From Pseudoalteromonas prydzensis (GTDB lineage: Bacteria > Pseudomonadota > Gammaproteobacteria > Enterobacterales > Alteromonadaceae): a stretch of 64,000 nucleotides of DNA. Positions within the stretch are counted from its first letter, which is position 1. Each line of letters begins with the position of its first letter. The translations under genes and the position numbers were made by a program. The DNA lies in NCBI RefSeq assembly GCF_011050055.1, contig NZ_DRGM01000082.1:17458-81457 (forward strand), written 5' to 3'. The notes beneath the pieces were generated by a model. It worked only from the letters and a program-made list of their open reading frames with translations, had not been told where the DNA came from and searched no databases. Of the stretch, positions 1 to 6,700 are shown in pieces.

Positions 1-2
1 AG

Positions 3-773
3 CGTTTATCGCTGCCTTTAGTGCTACTGCATAGTATTGAAAAAGAGCACACCGGCCAAGTTAATTTAGCCGGTAGTATTGGCCTTGGGGCAAATGAAAG
101 CTTACTGCAAGAATTAGCCGATCACGATGCGAAAAAAAGCAAACTGCTAAAAGCACACAGCAAAGCCTTACTAGAAGAGCTACAGCAGTCACTGCCTGAG
201 CTAAATAGCCCAGTTGCAACACTTGAGCGCTTTGGTGATGTAAACCACACCCTTAGCGATATTAAAGAGTCAATTCGTTGCTATGTGATGGGCCGCAGTG
301 GTGAAAGCCACGGTAATGAAACTCACTTTGTGGGTTCGCATATTGAAAGCGCATTACGTTTGGTTGACCGCTCTATGCTACTGACCGTTGGCGAGTTTAA
401 AAAACCGCAATCGTTCTTACTTGCCTACGATGGCAGAGAGCAAGCTAACTTGGCCATTGAGCGGTTACTCGAAACCAAGCTACTGGCTGATTGCGATTGC
501 CATTTAGTGATGGTGGGTAACACCAGCCATGCCACTAAAGACGCGTTTGATAAAGAGCTAAGCCGTTTAGAGTCAGAGTTTGCATCAATTACTCCGCACT
601 TTGTTGATGGTGGTAATATTGCCGATTCATTATTAGCTAAGCAGCAACAGCTCAATGTTGACTTAACTGTGATGGGGGCGTTTTCGCACTCTAAAGTGAG
701 GCAGTTCTTTGTGGGTAGTAATACGCTAAAATTAATTGCTAACAGCCACACTTCATTATTAGTGATTAAGTAA
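3..773 (+). CDS. Universal stress protein, tandem UspA domains (5' partial)
   Basis: The reading frame is open to the window edge and the first codons already read as a UspA strand (LSLPLVLLHSIE), so the real start lies upstream. The first Usp domain is cut. The second, in the last 120 residues, begins SFLLAYDGREQANLAIERLL and ends with a nucleotide-loop-like stretch GAFSHSKVRQFFVGSNT, matching the G-x2-G-x9-G(S/T) signature only loosely (the second glycine is replaced), then a terminal strand LLVIK. Tandem Usp proteins are soluble cytoplasmic stress proteins. ATP binding by the second domain is uncertain because of the degraded motif. A hairpin with a T-run follows 13 bases after the stop. 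Confidence 0.85.
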   Translation, partial: RLSLPLVLLHSIEKEHTGQVNLAGSIGLGANESLLQELADHDAKKSKLLKAHSKALLEELQQSLPELNSPVATLERFGDVNHTLSDIKESIRCYVMGRSGESHGNETHFVGSHIESALRLVDRSMLLTVGEFKKPQSFLLAYDGREQANLAIERLLETKLLADCDCHLVMVGNTSHATKDAFDKELSRLESEFASITPHFVDGGNIADSLLAKQQQLNVDLTVMGAFSHSKVRQFFVGSNTLKLIANSHTSLLVIK

Positions 774-785
774 ACTTTCAGTTTT

Positions 786-821
786 AATGAGCCTAGCCAC
801 TACAAGACTGGGCTCATTTTT
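786..821 (+). terminator. Rho-independent terminator after the usp gene
   Basis: Perfect 8-bp stem AATGAGCC / GGCTCATT (786-793 with 811-818), 17-nt loop, followed by a run of T. It sits just after the stop of the stress-protein gene. Confidence 0.65.
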
Positions 822-889
822 CATCCTGTTGTACGATTCAGTGCCAATATTACCTAGGATCTGCCCTGCATTAACCAAGGCTGTGCTGG

Positions 890-2014
890 TTAACCATGAT
901 TAGCGTTTTTCATTTTATACATTTTTTTATCGGCCGTTTCGATTAACGCATCCAAGGATTCACCATCGCTTGGGTAAAAGGCTGCACCATAAGAAAAGTT
1001 AATTTTCATCTGTGGGTAATCACTGCTTGCTGCCGCTTGGGCAATCGCTTTTGCAATCCTGCTGGTTAATTTATGAATATCCGCTATGGTATGAAAATGT
1101 TCCAGTAACAACACAAATTCATCACCGCCAAGCCGTGCTGCGGTATCGTCTTCTCGTAACGTATTTTGAAAAACATCCGCTAAAATCTTTAGTGCATCAT
1201 CACCTGCTTGATGACCAAATTGATCGTTTAACTCTTTAAATTGGTTTAAGTCAATAAATACAATGCTTAAGTGATTAGCCTCAGCTTTTTGACTACGCTT
1301 AAAATGCTTTAACACTTGCTTAAAACGATCTTCTAGCAACAGCCTGTTAGGTAACCCCGTTAAGTGATCGTGATAGGCTAAAAAGCGAAACGTATCGCGT
1401 TGCGAAATATGATTACTAATATCAGAAAAAATAGTAATAAAACCTTTAATTTCATCATTATGTGTAATAGACGAGGTTGATTGCCAAGTGTGGATCGTTT
1501 CCCCCGAGGCTTTGCGGATCATAATTTCACCGCTCCAGTGGCCTTCGTTTTTAATGGCTCTAAAGGCTGCACGAATGGTATTACTTTGGTTTAGGCCGCT
1601 TCGTAAAAAGGTGGGTTTACGAAACAAAACACGTTCACGTGGATAACCGAACAACATAATAAAGGCGTCGTTCACTCTAATCACATCATCGTCTTTATCG
1701 GTCACCATCATCGCTTCGCCGCTGTGATTAAAGACTAAATCATCAATTGAACGTTGCTCGCTGGCTTGGGTATTAAACACACAACACACCGTCGACTGTG
1801 CTTGACTACTTTTTTTTAAGCTTATTGAGTAAATATGCTGCTGCAATCGCAACTCAATCGTTTTGTAAAACGCCGTGCTGTTTAAGTTAAACTGCTGTGT
1901 TATATCAGATATTTGCAGCTGCACCGCTTCAGGCAATGAACAAAATTGTGTATTACTACTAACATGCTCTGCACATACAAATAGTGCCGGAACAGGTAAA
2001 TCATCAACTGTCAT
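890..2014 (-). CDS. PAS-GGDEF diguanylate cyclase
   Basis: Cytoplasmic signalling protein with no membrane segment. The N-terminal ~85 residues are unassigned. A PAS domain follows (about residues 90-200; NHSGEAMMVTDKDD to FITIFSDIS). The GGDEF domain (about 210-370) carries an intact RLGGDEF active site near residue 295. Five residues before it is REDD, matching the RxxD inhibitory c-di-GMP site. It should therefore make c-di-GMP and be product-inhibited; the PAS ligand is unknown. There is no EAL domain. The ATG at 2014 has AAGG 8 nt upstream; a GTG at 2023 in the same frame also has AAGG at a good distance, so the start is ambiguous by three residues. Confidence 0.9.
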   Translation of the reverse strand: MTVDDLPVPALFVCAEHVSSNTQFCSLPEAVQLQISDITQQFNLNSTAFYKTIELRLQQHIYSISLKKSSQAQSTVCCVFNTQASEQRSIDDLVFNHSGEAMMVTDKDDDVIRVNDAFIMLFGYPRERVLFRKPTFLRSGLNQSNTIRAAFRAIKNEGHWSGEIMIRKASGETIHTWQSTSSITHNDEIKGFITIFSDISNHISQRDTFRFLAYHDHLTGLPNRLLLEDRFKQVLKHFKRSQKAEANHLSIVFIDLNQFKELNDQFGHQAGDDALKILADVFQNTLREDDTAARLGGDEFVLLLEHFHTIADIHKLTSRIAKAIAQAAASSDYPQMKINFSYGAAFYPSDGESLDALIETADKKMYKMKNANHG

Positions 2015-2258
2015 TGTATTCACCTTAATGCCTTATACTCGTTTATATATTAGTTAAGTGCATGTTATATGCTAAGATAGATTATATTTATCGCAAATTT
2101 ATATACTCAGCTAATCTGGTAAATGATCACTTATGGCATAAGGAAATTTATAGCGTCGTTTGATTTTAAAGAGGTGCTCGCTAAAGTTATCATTGATTTA
2201 ACTGATGGCCATTTTTGGAATATCACGGCCATTAATTGTCCTTTGCTAAGTATATGCT

Positions 2259-2283
2259 CTCCAGCAGCGTCTTGCTGCTGGAG
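2259..2283 (-). terminator. Hairpin downstream of the LysR gene
   Basis: Perfect 10-bp stem CTCCAGCAGC / GCTGCTGGAG with a 5-nt loop, directly after the stop of the LysR-type gene (minus strand). There is no clear T-run, so it may be an imperfect terminator or only protect the mRNA 3' end. Confidence 0.45.
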
Positions 2284-2285
2284 GT

Positions 2286-3170
2286 TTAGAGTATCTGTTG
2301 TTGCCAACGCTGCGCTAGAAAGTCGATAAATGCTCTGACCAAATTTTGCTGATAGTTACGCGATAAGTAAACGGCCCATAAATGGTTACCTGGGGTAGCG
2401 TAGTTAGGCAGTACCTTCACCAATTGCTTTGTTTCCAAATCCTCTTGTGCCAAATGATAAGGTAAATTGGCAACGCCCATCCCTCTGATTGCGGCCTTGC
2501 GTAACACCGACATATCATTGGCGTTAAGATTGCCCTTTACAGTGATTTTTTCATCCGAATTCTCACCTAAGATATGCCATGTTGAACTGCCACTGTGCAG
2601 CAAACAATTATGCTGCAATAAATCTTGCGGTGTGGTGAGGTTACTTTTGCCAGCTAAATAGTCAGGGGATGCGCACATAACCGTATTTATAAACATTAAC
2701 TTACGGGCAATCAGTTGTTCATCGGGCTGGTGAGTATAACGCAAGGCAATGTCTATTCGCTCATCCACCAATTGCGATAGCCGGTCAGAGAGCACCAGCT
2801 GAAACTGTGTATTTGGGTGTATAGCAACAAATTCTTCGATTGCATCAAACAACATGTTTTGCCCAATACCAATAGGCGCTGCCACCCTAATTGTGCCAAC
2901 TAGCTCGTTATTATGGCTATGTGCTCTACTTTGTAAATCCAATACAGTGCTGAGTATTTGCTTACAGTAGCTAAGCGCTTCTTCGCCTTGATTAGTTAAA
3001 CTGACTTTACGGGTGGTGCGGTGAAATAACCGTAAGCTAAGCCACTGCTCAATGTCTTGTACGTGGCGGGTGACTTGTAAGCGGCTGAGCTCTAAGTTAG
3101 CAGCTGCTTTTGTAAAACTGCCACAGCGGGCAACTTCAACAAAGCTTTGGATTGCAGTTATTTTGTCCAT
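2286..3170 (-). CDS. LysR-family transcriptional regulator
   Basis: 295-residue LysR regulator. The N-terminal winged HTH is clear (MDKITAIQSFVEVARCGSFT, AAANLELSRLQVTRHVQDIE, then LRLFHRTTRKVSLT), and the rest is a periplasmic-binding-like effector domain (APIGIGQNMLFDAIEEF onward). The ATG at 3170 has AGGA 4 nt upstream. A longer frame from 3221 exists, but its first 17 residues are not LysR-like, so the shorter start is used. It is divergent from an NAD(P)-binding oxidoreductase gene starting at 3298, the usual arrangement of a LysR regulator with its target. The inducer is not known. Confidence 0.92.
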   Translation of the reverse strand: MDKITAIQSFVEVARCGSFTKAAANLELSRLQVTRHVQDIEQWLSLRLFHRTTRKVSLTNQGEEALSYCKQILSTVLDLQSRAHSHNNELVGTIRVAAPIGIGQNMLFDAIEEFVAIHPNTQFQLVLSDRLSQLVDERIDIALRYTHQPDEQLIARKLMFINTVMCASPDYLAGKSNLTTPQDLLQHNCLLHSGSSTWHILGENSDEKITVKGNLNANDMSVLRKAAIRGMGVANLPYHLAQEDLETKQLVKVLPNYATPGNHLWAVYLSRNYQQNLVRAFIDFLAQRWQQQIL

Positions 3171-3240
3171 TAGTATCCTAAAGTGAACCAATGTGTATCT
3201 GTAAGGTTTATTTATCATCAATTATCGTTCAAGTAAACTG

Positions 3241-3280
3241 ATTATCCAGAGCTGAGGTGACGACTCAGATGATTAATACT
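3241..3280. promoter_or_regulatory. Candidate LysR operator in the divergent promoter
   Basis: Imperfect dyad between the LysR gene and the oxidoreductase gene. CTGAG (3252-3256) and CTCAG (3264-3268) form the core, flanked by ATTA on the left and TTAAT on the right. The position suits a shared regulator site. It was not matched to any known operator, and the T-N11-A rule alone would not discriminate here. Confidence 0.3.
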
Positions 3281-3297
3281 TTTTTAAGGATACAGAT

Positions 3298-3930
3298 ATG
3301 AATATTACTATTTTAGGTGCAACTGGTTGGATTGGTGGTGAGATCACTACACAGGCATTACTACGCAACCACCAAGTAACAGCAATAGCCAGAAATACCG
3401 AAAAATTAACCGCTGAAAACGTGACGCTAAAGAACTTTGATTTGCAATCAGATGACGATATCGCTCCGTTACTTGCTGGTGCTGATGTGGTGATTGCCTC
3501 AATTGGCGGCCGTGCCGCTGGTAATCATGAGTTAGTTGCCCGCACTGCAAAGCGTTTATTAGCGGCACTTTCTGGTAGTAATACTCGGCTGTTATGGGTC
3601 GGCGGCGCAGGGAGTTTAGAGGTGTCTGCTGGCGTTACCTTAGTGTCATCCCCCGATTTTCCTGCTGAATATAAAGATGAGGCATTGGCGCAAGGTGAAG
3701 CTTTAGAGGTATTTAGGGCGACCAACACAGCTACACAATGGACGTTTGTAAGCCCTGCGGCGGTTATTTACCCGGGCGCGAGTGAAGGTGCGTATCGTAT
3801 TGGTGGCGATGAATTTTTCACTAATGAACAAGGTGAAAGCAAAATCTCGGTCACCGATTACGCGATTGCGATGCTGGATGAAGCGCAACATGCCGCGCAT
3901 ATTAATCAACGTATCAGTGTGGCTTATTAA
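3298..3930 (+). CDS. NAD(P)-binding atypical SDR / NmrA-like oxidoreductase
   Basis: 210 residues, a single Rossmann fold. The dinucleotide loop is MNITILGATGWIGGEI (GxxGxxG form), followed by ADVVIASIGGRAAGNHE and LLWVGGAGSLEV. Length and motifs fit the small NAD(P)H-binding family of YwnB-type or flavin-reductase-like proteins. It lacks the YxxxK catalytic pair of classical SDRs, so it may act as a reductase on a small substrate or as a redox sensor; the substrate cannot be read from sequence. ATG preceded by AAGGA at good spacing. Probably controlled by the divergent LysR protein. Confidence 0.85.
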   Translation: MNITILGATGWIGGEITTQALLRNHQVTAIARNTEKLTAENVTLKNFDLQSDDDIAPLLAGADVVIASIGGRAAGNHELVARTAKRLLAALSGSNTRLLWVGGAGSLEVSAGVTLVSSPDFPAEYKDEALAQGEALEVFRATNTATQWTFVSPAAVIYPGASEGAYRIGGDEFFTNEQGESKISVTDYAIAMLDEAQHAAHINQRISVAY

Positions 3931-3983
3931 GGTTTTTTCCAAGGGCACATAAGTGTTATTCTTGATCAATACTTGATCAGTGA

Positions 3984-4196
3984 ATGGTACTTATGAGCCT
4001 ATTTTTCTCCCTTGCTTTAGCAAGTTTACCTGTCTTACCAGAGCCCATTACAAATAACGCGGCCGCTAAAGTTATTGTTAATGAACAGCCGTATTTATTA
4101 AGCTTTATGGGCTTAATCCAAAGCAAAGATCATCACAGTGTGCATAATAAAGTGTGGGCGCTAAAGCTTGGTTATAAAATAGAGCTTTCGTTATGA
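3984..4196 (+). pseudogene. Remnant of a kelch-repeat (galactose-oxidase-like) exported protein
   Basis: 70-residue frame with a hydrophobic start (MSLFFSLALASLPVLP) followed by NNAAAKVIVNEQPYLLSFMG and a segment ending NKVWALKLG. This resembles the first blade of bacterial kelch/galactose-oxidase-like proteins (pattern N-N-A..v...p.l.SF.Gl...v.aLdl). Full-length members have about 350 residues, so this is a 5' fragment whose reading stops after the first blade. No ribosome-binding site is evident. Its stop overlaps the start of the next gene as ATGA. It could instead be a small exported protein, but truncation is more likely. Confidence 0.45.
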
Positions 4197-4912
4197 ATAC
4201 CTTATATATAACAGGAGCCGGTGTGAGTGCCGCCAGCGGCATTCCAACTTTTCGTGGCGAAGACGGCTATTGGACTATTGGCAGTCAAAACTATACGCCA
4301 ATGGAAATGGCCACTCGCGCGATGTATGAAAATAATCCGCGGGAATTTTTAGCGTGGTATTATCATCGTTTTGCCACTTATCGTAATCATGGCCCTAATG
4401 AAGTGCATCATTGGCTCAGCGATAAAAACTTAATCACTCAAAATATTGATGGCTTAGATGGTAAAGCGGGGAATAGTAATTACATTGCGATTCACGGTCG
4501 GCTTGATCAAATGACCTTGTTTCATACCCAAGGTGATGATGTTAGCGCGCATCTCACCCCTTGGGATAACGTAGATGAAAGCCGTTTGCATGACTCACTG
4601 CTGGAATTATTTAACATCGAAAACCAACAGCCGCAGCTTAATCATTCCTTTAAACCCTATGTGCTGCTATTTGATGAATATTACACTGAGCTTTATCGGA
4701 TCACGCAAGCACAACAGCGGATGATCGCAGCCGATAAAATCGTATTTATCGGCACTTCGTTTAGCGTAAATATCACCCAAATGGCACTGGAGATAGCGCG
4801 CAGCTACGACATTGCTATTGAAGTGGTTGATCCACAGCCTGCGCACATAATGCACCCTAATGTGAGTTATAAAAAAATGACTGCATTAGAGTACATTCAA
4901 TTTAAGGGCTAA
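4193..4912 (+). CDS. Sir2-family NAD-dependent protein deacylase lacking all cysteines
   Basis: 239 residues. Sirtuin motifs are in order: GAGVSAASGIPTFRG (8-22, NAD loop), TQNIDGL (82-88), catalytic His in AIHG (His101), KPYVLLFDE, and GTSFSVNI near residue 188. The cytoplasmic reaction would be NAD-dependent deacylation of lysines. Canonical sirtuins carry two CxxC pairs that bind a structural zinc between the catalytic His and the FxE segment; this protein contains no cysteine at all and has a short polar linker there instead. It also starts directly at the NAD loop without the usual N-terminal helix. Zinc-free folding, altered activity or decay are all possible. It abuts the convergent esterase gene with no spacer. 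Confidence 0.85.
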   Translation: MNTLYITGAGVSAASGIPTFRGEDGYWTIGSQNYTPMEMATRAMYENNPREFLAWYYHRFATYRNHGPNEVHHWLSDKNLITQNIDGLDGKAGNSNYIAIHGRLDQMTLFHTQGDDVSAHLTPWDNVDESRLHDSLLELFNIENQQPQLNHSFKPYVLLFDEYYTELYRITQAQQRMIAADKIVFIGTSFSVNITQMALEIARSYDIAIEVVDPQPAHIMHPNVSYKKMTALEYIQFKG

Positions 4913-6505
4913 TTACTGCTGTGCTTTCGCTTGCGCTACATTGAGTCGCAGACCTAGCGGATCAGTAACAAATTCTGCCACGCCGGATTTATTTAACTCT
5001 AAAATAGCTTTAGGTGCTTGCTGAAAACTTTGCCAATTTATTAGGCCTGGGCCATTTGGGTTACCTGCTTTGATAAAGTTAGTGACGTAGCGATGCATGG
5101 TTTTGCCCGCTTGTTTATCTTGCTCAGTAGTGACATGGCCATATTTAGTGGCCACCGTATTAAAAAAGTAAGGGATCTCGCTCGCGTGCGCTGCACCTTT
5201 TGCATCTAACGTTTGTGCGACATAAGCGAACCGATAAAGGTAAGCATTTTGGCCACGTTTACTAAAGCGTTGCGCAGTAAAACGAGCCGGTTCTTGCATT
5301 AGTTTGTCTTGGCCAACTTGGTAGTTTAATAATGCCAGTGGCTTATCATTTTCTGGATCATAGGCAAACTGGGCTTGTTTGGCATTATCGGCAAAGCTGT
5401 TGAATAAAGCGTGTTTAGAGGCAAAGTTGGCATTGCCGATATCATGGCTGGTGGTACCGACCATTAACGGTACTTTGCTAAATTGACCATTGAGTAGGTT
5501 TTCGTTGGTGCTGCCAGTTATGAGTGTACCGTCTAAGATTGGCCCACCAGAGTAAGTTACAAGCGAATCATTAATACTGCTTAAGGTACTTAGGTTTAAA
5601 TTACCAACAATAGCTTGGGCGGGGAGTGCACGCAGTGCTGTTAGGCTATTTTTATCACTGCCGGTTATTTGATGTTGGGCTGCAAAGTTAACGCCTACTT
5701 GCTCGGCTGATAATGTGTCTGGATCATCACTGTGCAGTGGTAACTGATTAAATAACTCACGACCGCCGCCAGACATGATAATTGCTTTATTAAATAGCCC
5801 TTGCGCGCTTGGTGTTTGCAACATGGCGTGTACTGATTTACCACCAGCGGATTCGCCCATGATGGTTACTTGGCTTGGATCGCCATTAAACTCAGTAATA
5901 TTATTTTTAACCCATTTTAAAGCGGCTACTTGGTCCATAAATGCATAATTACCAAGCGCGTCATTTTCAAAACTGCTCAGTGCAGGGTGAGCAAAGAAAC
6001 CAAAGCGACCTAAACGGTAATTAAAACTAACAAACACAATGCCTTGTTTGGCAAAGCTTGCGCCAGAATAAACCTCAGGAGATGCACCGCCATTTACAAA
6101 ACCACCGCCATAAAACCACACCACCACAGGGTAGCCCGTATCGCTTTGTTTAGCAGGCCTGATCACATTTAAATACAAGCAATCTTCCGCAGCTGTTGTA
6201 CCCAGTGGTGCGGCATCGCCTGCAAATGGTTTTTGCATGCAGTCTGGCGCATAGTGATCAGCTTGCTTAACACCTTGCCATTTAGGCACAGGTTGTGGAG
6301 AGCGCCAACGATAGTCCGCTACTGGAGGCGCAGCATAAGGAATGCCTTTAAAGGATACTATTTTGCCTGATTCAGTGCCTTGCACTGTACCACCGGTTAC
6401 ATCCGCAGTTGTGTTTGAGGTGGCTTTAGAGCAGCCTTGTAAAGTTATTGCTGCAAGCGTAAAGCAGGTGATAAAAGCCAATGGTTGTAGTGAGCGCAGT
6501 AGCAT
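4913..6505 (-). CDS. Carboxylesterase type B lipoprotein
   Basis: 530 residues. Lipoprotein signal with lipobox LQGC (Cys25), so likely anchored to an envelope membrane facing the periplasm. The rest is a type-B carboxylesterase / para-nitrobenzyl-esterase fold: GTVQGTESGKIVSFKGIPYA, the oxyanion loop FYGGGFVNGG, nucleophile elbow GESAGG (Ser about 217), and the terminal His in AAHASEIPYFF. It hydrolyses carboxylic esters; the natural substrate is unknown. Length is normal for the family. It ends one base from the end of the convergent sirtuin gene, so the two transcripts must overlap. Confidence 0.92.
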   Translation of the reverse strand: MLLRSLQPLAFITCFTLAAITLQGCSKATSNTTADVTGGTVQGTESGKIVSFKGIPYAAPPVADYRWRSPQPVPKWQGVKQADHYAPDCMQKPFAGDAAPLGTTAAEDCLYLNVIRPAKQSDTGYPVVVWFYGGGFVNGGASPEVYSGASFAKQGIVFVSFNYRLGRFGFFAHPALSSFENDALGNYAFMDQVAALKWVKNNITEFNGDPSQVTIMGESAGGKSVHAMLQTPSAQGLFNKAIIMSGGGRELFNQLPLHSDDPDTLSAEQVGVNFAAQHQITGSDKNSLTALRALPAQAIVGNLNLSTLSSINDSLVTYSGGPILDGTLITGSTNENLLNGQFSKVPLMVGTTSHDIGNANFASKHALFNSFADNAKQAQFAYDPENDKPLALLNYQVGQDKLMQEPARFTAQRFSKRGQNAYLYRFAYVAQTLDAKGAAHASEIPYFFNTVATKYGHVTTEQDKQAGKTMHRYVTNFIKAGNPNGPGLINWQSFQQAPKAILELNKSGVAEFVTDPLGLRLNVAQAKAQQ

Positions 6506-6595
6506 GGTTAATCCCTATAAAATGAGCGTGCCATAGTCGAAAACCAACAGATACTAGCATAAAAAATGGCGGGATAGATAAAGGCTTAAATAAAC

Positions 6596-6628
6596 TAAGG
6601 TGATTAGATAGGGAGTATAATCACCTTA
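6596..6628 (-). terminator. Hairpin downstream of the TonB receptor gene
   Basis: Perfect 11-bp inverted repeat TAAGGTGATTA / TAATCACCTTA with an 11-nt loop, 70 bases past the stop of the minus-strand TonB receptor gene. On the minus strand it is followed by an AT-rich stretch, not a pure T-run. Confidence 0.45.
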
Positions 6629-6700
6629 AGTATTTGGCAAAAGGCTAATTTAAAACCTTTAATCTCCTGGGCAGAAGTGTGCCAAATTAGTTGCTAAGCG

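Noticed and set aside
2123..2329. 68-codon frame on the plus strand
   Set aside because: No ribosome site, no recognisable sequence, and it runs into the opposite-strand LysR gene through a hairpin. Chance frame.
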